A DNA stretch of 58,027 nt, from positions 126,633 through 184,659 of the forward strand of contig WELA01004336.1 in assembly GCA_009602735.1 (NCBI GenBank), read 5' to 3'. The notes below the pieces were generated by a model. That model was not told where the DNA came from and did no database searches. It saw only the letters and a program-made list of their open reading frames with translations. The position numbers and the translations under genes are program-made. The DNA is from Mesotaenium endlicherianum (taxonomy: Eukaryota > Streptophyta > Zygnematophyceae > Zygnematales > Mesotaeniaceae). Shown here one piece after another: positions 37,795 through 48,697 of this stretch (within the stretch, counting starts at the first letter, position 1; each line of letters starts with the position of its first letter).

Positions 37795-38428
37795 TCATAG
37801 CACCGACTTCAGGTTGTCTGTGCCACAATCAGTAGGAGAGAATTGCGTCCGCAATGTGTTATGACCACAACTATTATTGCGGCCATGGCTAGAACTCAGA
37901 TTCTTCAGGCCTTCTTGAAGTAGTTCCTCGATGGTCTCAACCTTTGCATGCTCTTCTGCAGTCGGCTTCTTTGAAGAATTGGTCTTTTTCCGACCAGGAC
38001 TTGCAGCGTGGCTTCCACCCTTTGAAAAGTGCGAGGCATTGATCTTCCCAATGTCAGAATATGAATACCTCTCGAACTTCCATTTTGGAGGCGGATCCTT
38101 GACATTGTCGAGATCAAGCGCTACCTCCTCATGATCGAAGCATAAACAGAGTTCGTCATGAGGGCCCACTTTGACCTCGTTCCCAATGTCTGCATCACAG
38201 CCACCGCAGTACATTTTCCTGGGTGCTAGCTAAGTCTCTCTTGTAAGTCTTAGGATGAGGCCTCAGTTTGATATTAGCTTCAACAGCAGCCCGTACTTCA
38301 GAATCTGGATTCACGATCAGATGCCAATGCGGGCGGCTTTGGTTGTAAAAATAGAGATCTTCATGTCGACATATTTGATGACCACACTTAACGCACTGGA
38401 GGGACTCTGGCAGCTTAGTTCGGGTCAT
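37795..38428 (-). CDS. Zinc-domain family gene A (RIG-I CTD-like Cys4 module), with an internal frameshift
   Basis: Two overlapping frames read from ATG 38428 and end at TGA 37797-37795. Frame 1 gives MTRTKLPESLQCVKCGHQIC, then a WHLIV motif and PHPKTYKRDLAST. Frame 2 resumes at RKMYCGGCDADIGNEVKVGP and continues through ELCLCFD and PPKWKFERY. The paralogue at 42.6 kb is continuous here (VTPRKMMCGGC), so one base is out of register in ACCCAGG at about 38223-38229. Cys12, Cys15 and the later C-x2-C pair form a Cys4 site, probably binding zinc. After the module comes a Ser/Lys-rich, possibly helical tail (AKVETIEELLQEGLKNLSSS) with no helicase part. No GT-AG intron can repair the frame. It may be a recent pseudogene, a sequencing error or a shifted gene. 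A TATATA-like string sits only about 10 bases before the ATG. Composition is clearly lower in GC than genes B and C. Confidence 0.6.
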
Positions 38429-41133
38429 GGTTGAGTATATACAAGGAGAAGAAAGAGGACACAATGCTGCAGCAGCTAAGTTACGAAGTCTCTCAGGTGC
38501 CTTGAGCGTCAATAATTGTAGCAATACAAAGATATCATTCAGGTGAAGCCTAATGTGACCTCTTCCGGAGCTCAGGCTAAGATTATTTTTTAGTTAGAGA
38601 CTTATACACCAACCGGAAACCGCCTTACACCCGTCGATCATCGCATGCGCTGAAGTTCAAAGTCTGACGTGAAGGTGCCGACATTAATTCATGCCCCTAT
38701 AGATGAACTTTAGCTGGAGACCAACGAAAAATTATCCAACATAGTACAGCATATCACCATGCAGTAGAACATGCTAGAAGGGATTCGTTTCATAGAGGTG
38801 ACAAAAAAATCACGTGACATTATTGACTGCTTGAAGCCCTTTACTGCAAGAAGGTCCTGATGTGACATCACCTCAATCCCATGAACTTCCCCCACACCGT
38901 GCATGCATGCATGCAAGCTTCAGAAAATGGGCCCCTCTCGACATCGTCCCCAAATGCTTTGGTGTCCTCGACTGTCCTCGGACCACTCTCGCGGCTGCGC
39001 TTTTGAGTCTCGAGTTGTCGACCAGCTTCGACAACTCTCGACCGCTTCGGGAGGACTGGATAACGCTGGGTAGGACAGGAAACTGCAGGAAACAGTAGGA
39101 AAGGTAAGGTATAAGGCCGCATAATGAGAAATTCACACGCTTCTGCAATTGGTGCTACCTCGGTTCAACCAATTTCAACCATGTTCAACCGTTTCGAGCA
39201 CTTGTAGATCTGGTTTCAAGCTGGTTTCAACATGGTTCAATCCAGTTTAATCATGTTCCATATAGTCTTATTGTAGTGGATGTAATGTACTTTTTGTGTT
39301 TCTTGCATCAATGGTGCCTCTGTAAATTTATGATGCCACTTATTTTTGCCCCTCGAGGCTCCTACAATACAATCAAAGAGGTGGTGACTTATGCAAGAGG
39401 GGAGGTGCAGTGATTTGAGTTATTATATATTAGTTTGCATATATTTTAATGTTTTCAAATATATTTGGAGTAGTATTGTGTGGAGTCAAGTGTGAATAGG
39501 TACTCTAGAAACTTGGTTCATGTCCTTTGAACCTTCCAAGGCATTTTCGAAGTTTGAGGAAAGACCTAGAAGAATTCCATGTGGCAAAAGTCAAATGTGC
39601 CATTTTTAGGTCAAAAGGACATGTGTACATTATTCTAGAAAGAGGTGGCAAGTTTTGGGATGTGTTGGGTGCCAACACATCAACATACACTTTCCTAGAA
39701 ATTACTTATGTAGCAAGTATATAAACAAGAGCTAGAACATAGAAAGACATTCCAGAATCACTCTTGTACTTGCCAAAATCCAGAAATATATTAACTTTCA
39801 AGAAGCCATCTCTCTTTCAAGAAGCTACCACTTGTGTTCAAAGATCCTTGTCTTGAATAGATAAAGTATTCTGTTATACTAAGTACTTTATCTATCTGTT
39901 TTGTTTCACTACAGGAGGGAAATGAGTGGAAATGTACAAGACTTCTTCCTATGGTTGCTTCATGCAAGCGAATAATCTACCAATAATTTGGGGGTTGAAC
40001 CCCCTCAAACGAGATTGAATTCCGCTTCATGTTTCTTAAGTGAAATAACAAATATCCCCTTATTGTAATTCACATACATGCAACCTTAAAGATACAAGGA
40101 AAAATGAACACCTAGTATTGTAGAGTAGCATGAATCGAGTATTCATGGCCTATAATTAGCTACATCAAATCTACACAATTGGAATGATTCCCATGACCCC
40201 TCTTCCATCTAATGAAATGAGCAATTGAATGCGCCTCAATCATCTTGCAAAAAATATTGATCAATCACTAGGTGTGTCCTCTGGCATACCACATTGTGTA
40301 ACAGATTGACTTAGTAATAATTCTCTACATATGTGCATGGTTACCAATAATAGTCTGTTCCATGTCTCAAATGAACAGTTTGACATATTGTGTTCAAGTT
40401 GCAGGATTTCGAAAGGCACGACGCTTGTGTTAGAGCTAGAAATGATGGAAAGAAGTAGTGGGAAAAATGGTATCATGTATGCAATTCTATGTGAGTACAT
40501 TGACACGCCTCATTACTCTTAATTCGTCAACCCTAATTTGAATAGTATTCTTGCAATGATCCATTCTTTGTTTGGCTTGGTGCATGAGTGTATCACGCAA
40601 AACTTAACACCACGTTGGAGACTAACTTAAAATACGGCTCCATTTGCATTGGCTCAATGTGTGATTCTACAATGAACTTCACACCTAGTATGCCCAACAT
40701 TAAGTGAGGAATCACGCCGGAGCAAAACAACACAATCAATTACAAGTACACTTGCTGTATGGACAAACCCATCTCCAACATTTACACTTCACAAACTCAA
40801 TGACACTTTCTTGCCAAGAGCCCAATTTTTAAAGGTCCAGGGCCAAAAGGTGCACAAGTGGATGACTTATGACTTAGCCCTCAAGAGAGATATACTCTTT
40901 CTGTACCATCATCACCGAGAATCAAATTGCACAAACTCTACCTTGGGATGGCCGAGGCACAAATACCTCATGCAACCATGCATGCCATCGTGTAAAGCCC
41001 CCTACTATACATTTGGACCCAACCCTAGCTCAGGATTAATAAAAGCACCCAACTCTTGCCCACCTCGCCCAGTGCAGGAAGCACATTTCTTCTGGCTAAC
41101 GTGCAAAATCCAAATCAAGGACAGGCTCTAGCC
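38429..41133. other. AT-rich spacer between zinc-domain genes A and B
   Basis: No gene recognised. 38930-39080 and 39160-39250 contain degenerate short units (CTCGAC.., GTTTCAACC-like). Frames at 39505-39724 and 40261-40522 exist on both strands but show no family motif. It contains the 3' region of gene B and the promoter of gene A. Confidence 0.45.
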
Positions 41134-42619
41134 CTACGCCACTATGACCTGCGAGTCCGTGAACATCTCGTACGCAAAGTTTGTGTGCTTGCGCATCAGC
41201 CCCAGCGAGAGCTCCGCCGACGGCAGCGAGGTGACAGCTGTGATCTGGGGCCTCTCTGCCAGAGGGCAGGGCTGGTAGAAGCGCTCCAGGATCACCCCGT
41301 AGGCGTGGGAGGGGGCGGCGGCGCACTCGGCGTCGGCAAACACGAGCACGCAGCACGCACCCATGGGGAAGCCCCCGGCCAGGCTGCGGCGGAATGCGTG
41401 GCCCGAGAGCACCGCCACGTGGCAGCTCCCCAGAAGCTCCTCCAGGAAGTAGGGGCTTGCCTCCAGCGGAGCGTCGGAGTCGTCGGTCTCGTCCGCAAAC
41501 TCCTGAGAGGGGGAAAAGTTTTGGGAAAAGGGTGAAGTCGAGGATTGGTACAGGACGATGACAAGAATGCGGACGGCACATGAGCGAAGGAGGTGAGAGT
41601 CGCGGTCAGGGCGAAAATTTGGGAGCACACGAGGCCGGTGGGACGTCCCCTTGGTTTGCGCTCCTGCAAATGAAGGGGACGCAGAGTGGTCCTGTAGCGC
41701 ATGAAAACTAAAGTCAAAGGCAGCCAAATGCACTAGGCATTGAATTCTTCATAAAGAGTGGCACAGTGTAGGGGCGGGAAGGCATTGACATTAGATGGAG
41801 TTTGGGCTGAGTGAGGAAAACCTGCACACGAAGGCCCCCCTTCTTTCGGAACTCGTCGGCGCACGCGCGCACGTCAGAGGCCTGGTCCGTCAGGACCACC
41901 GCCAGCTTGGCGGGGTTGAGCAGCTTCATGCGCCTCGTCACCATCACGGGCACCCACCACCTGTCCTCGTCCGGAGGCAGCACCACCACCGTGTTGCCTT
42001 TCAGCGCCTCGCTTGCAAGCGCCACCTGGCGATCCGTGGGCCTCTCCTCCTCATCACCACCCCCACCTGCCCCCTCGGCTGTGGCTGCTGCTGCTGCCCG
42101 AGAATCCCGGGCAGCCCCCTGTGCTTGCTGCTGCGGCTGCGGCTTCGGCTCCGGGCGGACGGTGGGTTGCAGCTCCAGGTGGCCCAGGCAGCTGGCGGGG
42201 CGGTCGTCCAAGCTGACGGGGCAGAAGGTGAAGCCCTCTCGGACGTCGACATGTGGCAGCCCTCGCATGGCATCGGCCCACTTCTTGGCGCTGGCGGGGG
42301 GCGCGCCCTCCCCCAGGCGCACGCGGCGCACGTCGAAGCAGAGGCAGGCCTCCAGGCGCGGCCCCACGCGGCTCTCCTCTCCCACGTCGGACCCGCAGCC
42401 GCCGCACATCATCTTGCGGGGCGTCACTTTTCGCGACTTGGCGCGCGGGTGCGGCACCAGCCTCAGGCCGCCCTCCGCCGCCGCCCGGATCTCGGGCTCC
42501 GGCTTGACAATCAGGTGCCAGGTGGCGGCGCCCTGCCGGTAGAAGGCGAGGTCGCCGTGCGTGCAGACGTGGTGGCCGCACACGCACGTCAGCGGGTCCT
42601 CTGCCATGTGGCGGCTCAT
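41134..42619 (-). CDS. Zinc-domain family gene B: Cys4 module fused to a degenerate Dicer/RIG-I-type helicase domain 1
   Basis: Exons 42619-41822 and 41502-41134 join in phase 0 (GTGCAG/GTTTTC donor, CCCTCTCAG acceptor) to give 388 residues. Residues 1-135: C12-x-C14 and C72-x2-C75 with WHLIV at 34-38, CLCF and KKW, arranged like the zinc-binding C-terminal domain of RIG-I/MDA5/LGP2. Residues 141-192 form an Ala/Gln/Glu-rich linker. Residues 193-360 follow SF2 helicase domain 1 in order: RPTDRQVALASEALKGNTVV (Q/I region), VVVLPPDEDRWW where VVLPTGxGKT is expected, AKLAVVLTDQ (Ia), CHVAVLSGHAFRRSL (Ib), CVLVFADAECAAAPSHAYG where LxFDECHHAxxxHPY is expected, then VILERFYQPCPLAERPQIT and AVTSLP in place of LTASP. 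Walker A lysine and DExH residues are absent, so ATPase activity is not expected. Domain order is the reverse of RLRs. Motif reading is direct; homology and RNA binding are inference. Confidence 0.72.
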
Positions 42620-43054
42620 TGTGGGTTCTGCGGTGCCTGCAAGATTGTCCACGCCCCGCGCGCGTGGACCCGCACGTGACACATGTCGCCGTCAGCTGGC
42701 CACTCAGCTCGCAGGAAACAAATCTATACGACAACAAGAAGCTCATGAGACACCACACAAGTTCTCGCACTATAGCAGATGCCAACGAGCACACCCTCAC
42801 CTCGTTGGTCAATGTCACCTACCCTCATCTCCATACTCAATGACACCTGGCAGCACACTAATCCTCCAGCTGGTCAGCCTTCTAGGAAGAGAAGGTGACC
42901 ACGACCATAAGCGCTTGCCAATTCTCACGGGTGTATAAGAGCACGCCGGAGGGGCCTCTTGACTGCACCCTCTCTGTCCCTCTCCCTCTCAGCCTCCCAC
43001 TTTCCCCCCACAACGTTCCCGTTCCCTGGGATGCCTGACAAGCGCACCCAGTAG
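42620..43054. other. Spacer between genes B and C; promoter region of gene B
   Basis: About 435 bases. A good acceptor-like CTTGCAG followed by GCACCGCAG lies just upstream of the gene B ATG, so a 5' leader intron is possible, or the frame could start at 42682. No other feature seen. Confidence 0.4.
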
Positions 43055-43966
43055 TCAACAAGCAGCAAGTTCCTTCGACGTCAGACATAAGATCTGCCCA
43101 GCGCACGATACATGACGATTCATCACACCATAATACAGAGAAGATCGTGGCTCAAGGGCATTGACCCAGGGCTCTGGGCTTATGGAGAACCTTGACCTGA
43201 GGGTTAAGAGGTTGAGGAACAAAAAAGCAGAGGAGGAAGACGATGGAGAGACGGCCATAGCCGGCAGCACACACTCTCGAGCAGAGAACGGCTGCCTACC
43301 TGCATCAGGTGGCGCGCCGAGAGCAGCCCGCATGCCAGGGCCGTCCCTTGCCCCCGCATGGCCCTCCTCGTGCGGCACCCCCTCACCACCGCCCGCCGCC
43401 TCCACTCCCTCTACCAGATGCTCCACCCCCTCTTCCGTCGCCTTTTCTGAAGCCACGGCCGACGGCACCGCACCCAAACCGGCGGGCCCGATTGGACCTC
43501 CTCCTCCTCCTCCTCCAGCCGCCTTGCTGCTGCTGCTGCCGCCGCTGCTTCCGCCAGGTGGCGCAAAGGAGAAGCTGCTGATGGTCTTGATCGAGGGGTA
43601 CGCGCGCCGGGCCTTCTCCCAGGGGGGGGGGCGGGGGCCGTCGTGACCTTCTAGCCGCACGGCCTCGCTGAAGAAGCAAATGACGGGCTCCCTCTGAGGC
43701 CCTCCTATGCGGCCCTCGTTGGCGATGTGGGCCCCACAGCCAGCGCAGCACACCATGCTGGCGAGCATCTTCATGCGGATGGCGCGGGGAAATGGCGCCA
43801 GCTGGACGTTGGCGTCGACGGAGGCGCGCACCTGCGGGTGGGCTTTCACAATGAGGTGCCAGCCGTGCGGCTTGGGGTTGTAGAAGCAGACCTCGTCGTG
43901 CGTGGCAATCACGCGCCCGCATGCGCACTCCACCGTCCGCTTCTTCTTCTTCTCCTCCTTCGACAT
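43055..43966 (-). CDS. Zinc-domain family gene C (RIG-I CTD-like Cys4 module)
   Basis: The open frame from ATG 43966 gives 303 residues. A basic start (MSKEEKKKKR) leads into the shared module: C14-x-C16, WHLIV at 36-40, PFPRAIRMKM, C74-x2-C77 (CAGCGAHIANEGRIG), then VICFFSEAVRL and PPPWEKARRAYPSI. After about residue 130 the protein is low complexity (Ser/Gly, then Glu/Gly) with no helicase motif. A good splice donor (GATGCAG/GTAGGC, exon edge 43300) inside the frame suggests the last about 80 residues may be intronic and that a further exon exists, but I could not find a matching acceptor with recognisable sequence. It is divergent from gene B (about 37% identity by eye in the module) and on the same strand, so the cluster looks like an old tandem expansion. 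Function unknown; a nucleic-acid-binding zinc protein is my best guess. Confidence 0.65.
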   Translation of the reverse strand: MSKEEKKKKRTVECACGRVIATHDEVCFYNPKPHGWHLIVKAHPQVRASVDANVQLAPFPRAIRMKMLASMVCCAGCGAHIANEGRIGGPQREPVICFFSEAVRLEGHDGPRPPPWEKARRAYPSIKTISSFSFAPPGGSSGGSSSSKAAGGGGGGGPIGPAGLGAVPSAVASEKATEEGVEHLVEGVEAAGGGEGVPHEEGHAGARDGPGMRAALGAPPDAGRQPFSARECVLPAMAVSPSSSSSAFLFLNLLTLRSRFSISPEPWVNALEPRSSLYYGVMNRHVSCAGQILCLTSKELAAC

Positions 43967-45696
43967 CTTTCACCCCTAAAACCTACACTCTAAAACCTGA
44001 ACCTGGTCCCCTCTGTCCTCTTCCCCCACCTTCTGCTTCCCTTCTGTTCACCTTCTGTTTCCCCACCTTTCTGCTCCCCTATTTTCCACCTTTTATACTC
44101 TTTTCCCACCACCTTCCTTCTTCCTCCACTTCAACTTTATCCTCTTCCTCGTGCAACTATATTTCGTTCCCACTCTCCTTCGAAAATTCTCTTTTCCAGA
44201 CCAGTGCGACCAACTGAGAGAGGGAGGCTATGTAGCCAGGCCTACGCCCTGCAGTTCATGTGCACCGAGCAGGCAAGAAATTTAGAAAGAAAAGAAGATA
44301 ACAGGCAAACCCCAGCAGCCCACAGGGTCCTGGACATATGACCTTTACCGTCACCGCACTGTTTTGCCCCCGCTGTATTGGAAGAAAGAATTCGCCACCC
44401 TTTATCTGTGATGCTTGATTGCTTCGTCTCTGAAGGTTAATACGCACTGAGAACTGCTGCAGTGGCCTTCTTCAATTGAATTGTGGAAAAGATGTCCGCA
44501 CACCCCAGTTTGGACGCGAACAAGGACAAGACTGCAACCTTTTCTGAGACGCTAAGAACTTAAAGTACCAGTGATTTAATCATTTATCAATAGAAGTTCG
44601 AGCCTGACAGACATTTAATCATTCATTGAAGAAGCTCAAAACTTCCTCAGCAGGTATACTGCAATGTTAAATATTCCATTTTAGCTTAAAAGTCAAAGCT
44701 CTTCCCTCAATCACAAAACTAGTGACAATGAATAAGAGCGAACCTTCAGCATAAGGATATACTTTTTTTACACCTAAGTAGGCAGACAGCTAGCTGGTAC
44801 ACTAGCTTAGCAAAGAGAAGGAGTCATGAAATCTCCGGACTCTAGTATTTTAGCTTCAAATCTTATAGTTAGTGTAAGTTCGAGTGTCGTGAAGTGAAGC
44901 ATCATGCAACTCGCAAGCAATCAGACAGAGTTCATCAACCTAATAGCAGCTCATTGTAAGCTTCCAGGGTTCAAAGAACAGGAGAAGAGGTTGTGAGTTA
45001 TCTGCAACATTGAGAATGATTCAATGAAGACGTTCCAAGTAAGGTATCAGCGTTTTATTTCAAGTGCACACCTGGTTATCTTTGAGTGACATATGCAAGC
45101 ACAAATCCTTCACCTTCTAACATTCTCATGCTTGCAGGAAATTGGACCGACAGCCCTGAATCTTCAAAACGTAATTTTGTTACTCTCGAGGAAAAAGTAG
45201 CTTTCTATTCGGACATGATTAGCGCGAAAGCGTTATGGGTCAGGGACGAAATCTTGGTCACAAAGAAGTTGCTGATTGTATATCTAAGCTTGCCGTGATT
45301 ACAGCAAGGCAAAAGAGCGCACTTTTGTGAGTTTCAAACCTCTTCGTCCTGGCCGACAACTTTTAGTTAGACGACCAACCCAGAAACTAAATTTGTCAAT
45401 ATTATCCTTTCGTGCTGAGCTGTGGTTGCCCGTATACCACTTACAATCACATCACCATGAAAGTCGCATAAATTTTGTGGTAAGGACCATGGCTGGCTTT
45501 CGCCTGGCACACTGAGAAGGTTCAAGATAAGTCGGAGCTGCCCTTATTTATTACCTGCTCATCCTCTTCTCACGTTGCAATGGAGCCTAGATATCTCATT
45601 GTGAGGTGTATGCTAGGATCTGTCTGGGAGTCACATTGATCCCTTCTAGTCTGATTTCACATTAGTACTGATAGCCCGCAGAGGGTTGCTATGACC
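43967..45696. other. Intergenic region, no gene recognised
   Basis: Upstream of gene C the plus strand is strikingly pyrimidine-rich (about 43990-44200), which may be its leader or core promoter. The rest is AT-rich with short frames only (for example 45086-45298) and no motif. Confidence 0.5.
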
Positions 45697-46020
45697 TTTG
45701 TAAATTCTCGTTTGCCAAGCCCGGCACCCCCCATGGCACCGGCGCCGGCGACAGCAGCCACGGCAGCGGGATATGTGTTGGAGGGAGAGGTGCCGGTGGG
45801 GGAGGTGCCGGTGGTGGAGGTGCCCTGGGACTTTTGGAGCAGCCTGAGTGGGTGGGCTGATGCTGTTGGGCAAGCTGCATTCGATGCTTGAGGAAGGAAG
45901 CTCTGCCTCACGGCGTGGCGCCGCCAGGTGGCGATCCGTGACACCTATATGGCGGTCCTGGACGCGCCGGACGCAAAAGCGGCAGCCGCGCTCAAGGTGC
46001 TCATTGAGGCCAAGCCCCAG
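45697..46020 (+). CDS. Unidentified exon pair, possibly upstream exons of the starch-synthase-like gene
   Basis: The clearest part is 45928-46020, encoding VAIRDTYMAVLDAPDAKAAA and LKVLIEAKPQ, with acceptor GCCGCCAG and donor CAG/GTACGG, phase 0 at both ends. An Ala/Pro/Val-rich frame just upstream (from about 45697, containing WDFWSSLSGWADA) could splice to it in phase 0 through a weak GTTGGG donor near 45861. I do not recognise the protein. The exon may belong to the gene whose C-terminus lies at 46872-48697, with the missing part in the 613-base gap, or to a different gene. Confidence 0.35.
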
Positions 46021-46218
46021 GTACGGCGCGCATGTGCGTGTGCGCGCACGCATGCGGGGGTGCGCCGGGAGCGCGCGCGCGTGCTCTCTCGGGCTCCTGC
46101 TCCTCTGCCCTCCATTGCTCCAGCTTCGGCCTTTTTGGGTCCCGAACTAAAATGCGCAACAAGGTATGGGGTTGCGCTGACAAGATGGCTGACGTTCGGA
46201 AATGCCCTCTCCCCCCCC

Positions 46219-46831
46219 NNNNNNNNNNNNNNNNNNNNNNNNNNNNNNNNNNNNNNNNNNNNNNNNNNNNNNNNNNNNNNNNNNNNNNNNNNNNNNNNNN
46301 NNNNNNNNNNNNNNNNNNNNNNNNNNNNNNNNNNNNNNNNNNNNNNNNNNNNNNNNNNNNNNNNNNNNNNNNNNNNNNNNNNNNNNNNNNNNNNNNNNNN
46401 NNNNNNNNNNNNNNNNNNNNNNNNNNNNNNNNNNNNNNNNNNNNNNNNNNNNNNNNNNNNNNNNNNNNNNNNNNNNNNNNNNNNNNNNNNNNNNNNNNNN
46501 NNNNNNNNNNNNNNNNNNNNNNNNNNNNNNNNNNNNNNNNNNNNNNNNNNNNNNNNNNNNNNNNNNNNNNNNNNNNNNNNNNNNNNNNNNNNNNNNNNNN
46601 NNNNNNNNNNNNNNNNNNNNNNNNNNNNNNNNNNNNNNNNNNNNNNNNNNNNNNNNNNNNNNNNNNNNNNNNNNNNNNNNNNNNNNNNNNNNNNNNNNNN
46701 NNNNNNNNNNNNNNNNNNNNNNNNNNNNNNNNNNNNNNNNNNNNNNNNNNNNNNNNNNNNNNNNNNNNNNNNNNNNNNNNNNNNNNNNNNNNNNNNNNNN
46801 NNNNNNNNNNNNNNNNNNNNNNNNNNNNNNN
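46219..46831. other. Assembly gap (613 N)
   Basis: The run of N is flanked by C runs on both sides. It sits where the catalytic exons of the starch-synthase-like gene would be expected. Confidence 0.95.
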
Positions 46832-46871
46832 CCCCCCCTCCAGATGCGCAGTTGCACTCACACTTCTGCAG

Positions 46872-48697
46872 GCAAGTTCCTGTCATGTATAGTGCCTCTG
46901 GAATTGCGAGTAGGTGATTGCGGTTGCTGCGGGTACGCTGTGGTGGCGAAACTCCAGCACCCCCCGGCCCCCTTTCCCCAGTCTCCTCACAACATGCGAC
47001 ACGCCTGCACAACTACCCCCAGGGGGCAATGGTCTGGGGATCAACAGGCTGCTTATGCTGCGGGTGAAGCGCGCATGCGTGTGCCGTCAGATCCCGGAAA
47101 ATTTGAATGGAAGAGCGGCCCTGCTTTCCCTTCCCAGTCACCGCGTGCGTGCGTGCCACGCACACAAGCCCTCTCACGAGCAACCACTCACACACACGCA
47201 CACGCGCACGCGCACACACACACACACACACACAAGCGCGCGCGCGTGCGCACGCGCGTAGATACAAGGCTGTACACATGTATGCTTGTATCGCGCGGGC
47301 AGGTGTACAAAGAAGGGCCGTTGGATTGCCTTATGCGTGCGTTGAGGCAAATACACTTGCCTCTTTGTTTCTCTCCTGAGTCAAATTTTGTGGTCGCTCC
47401 TTGCAGCGTGTTTGACGCCGATGACGGCACCATTCCGCTGCAGAAGAAGAACGCATACCCCTTCGCCGCTACGGATGAGCAGGTACGCCATCTGTCCTCG
47501 CCACCTGTCCTCGCCACCTGTCCTCAGGAGAGCTCCCCCATGGGCCGCGAGGGAGCCCGAGCATGTTCTTTCCTTTTCCAACGTCATCTATAGAACGTAC
47601 ATGAATGTTTCAGAATGCGCAAACGTTGCTCCAGTGAAAGCTCTCCAAAGTCACCAGTCAGTTGCTGACTTTTGCACCCCCAGAGCAGTTTGTATGATAT
47701 AGCTTCCTCTCGCCAAAGAGTTAGTTCTCTGTGCGGGTGCGTCTGCCATTGGGCATCCTTTTGATGAGTTGTCACCTCCATATAAGCGCAATCAGTGTCT
47801 CAGCGCGAAAAAGTCCAAGCTATCTACCGCGCTCTCCTTTCACACAGGGTACAGGGTGGTACGCATAATCTGCCTTTCAAGACGACGGTGTCTTCAGGAG
47901 ACCGGAGCTTGCTGGACCCTGGTTGTGCTTGTGCATGTGGCGCCATCTGTCCACTAGTCCTACGTAGATACTCCACGTGCAATGGTTCGGCCACCACTTT
48001 GTGCCATTCTCGCATGACGTTGGTGGTCTCTTCAATCCGGGGGGGCGAGATTGACTAGAAGAGTCTCGGGCAGCCACGTTTTGTGATCAGCAGATGCATT
48101 TTCCTGGAACTCCTACTTGGGTCACTTGAATTTTTTGCGAGCTCTGGGACATGCCAACTGCACGTACTGGGTACTTAGTCTATCTGCATGACCAGGTTGG
48201 CCTTGTGGTGTTTCGACGTGACTATTCTGGTTAGCCAACGCCTTACGAGGAATAGGGATACAAGGAAGTCCTTTCCGCACGAGACGTTGTGCGTATTGTG
48301 GGGCTTCGCTTAACAGTTTCACAGTGATGCATGATGCCTATGTGAGGGAGGAGCAAACCATGTGACGAAGCTCAGATGAAGCACGCGTGTCGTTGGGGGA
48401 GATTCTGTTCTCGTGGCAAGTGCGCTGACCTGTTGCACCCTTTTTTCCTTCCTATCTTCTCGCACTACTCTTTGCAGGGGTCGAGCAGCGCCTGGAATCG
48501 TGCGCTTGCACACTGCTTTGAAGTTTGAGAGGCCAGACACGTGGCAGGAGCTTGTGGCTCGAGTCGTGAGCATGAACTCCAGTTGGGAAGAGACGTTCAA
48601 GCGCTACATTGAGCTGTATCAGCGAGCAAAGCGACGGTGCTTCCCTCTGGATGCTGCAAGAGTTGCTTGTGGAGGTTTAGATACTCATATAGATTGA
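46872..48697 (+). CDS. Starch/glycogen synthase-like (GT5) C-terminal exons, with a frameshift
   Basis: Exons 46872-46913, 47407-47482 and 48478-48697 (stop TGA). Phases of the first two joins agree. Translated in order they read QVPVMYSASGIAS, then SVFDADDGTIPLQKKNAYPF and AATDEQ, then GSSSAWNRALAHCFE and finally FERPDTWQELVARV with NSSWEETFKRYIELYQRAKR. This follows the end of plant starch synthases (VPVVRxTGGLxDTVFDxDD, NAFxF, DEQAL..AL.RA, W..L..R.M..D.SW, Y..LY). GT5 enzymes extend alpha-1,4-glucan from ADP-glucose in the plastid. Two oddities: the usual TGGL is SGI here, and the last exon needs a one-base shift at about 48520 (TTTGAAGTTTGAG) to join CFE to FERPDTW. So this may be a decayed gene or carry a sequencing error. 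The catalytic N-terminal part is not visible. Confidence 0.5.
47187..47262. repeat. (CA)n microsatellite
   Basis: CA/CG dinucleotides in the intron before the VFDADDG exon of the starch-synthase-like gene. Confidence 0.95.

Noticed and set aside
41795..42679. Plus-strand 294-codon and 243-codon frames
   Set aside because: Antisense shadows of gene B, whose Cys4 and helicase-like motifs are on the minus strand.
45945..47593. Very long open frames on both strands across the N run
   Set aside because: They exist only because 613 undetermined bases contain no stop.
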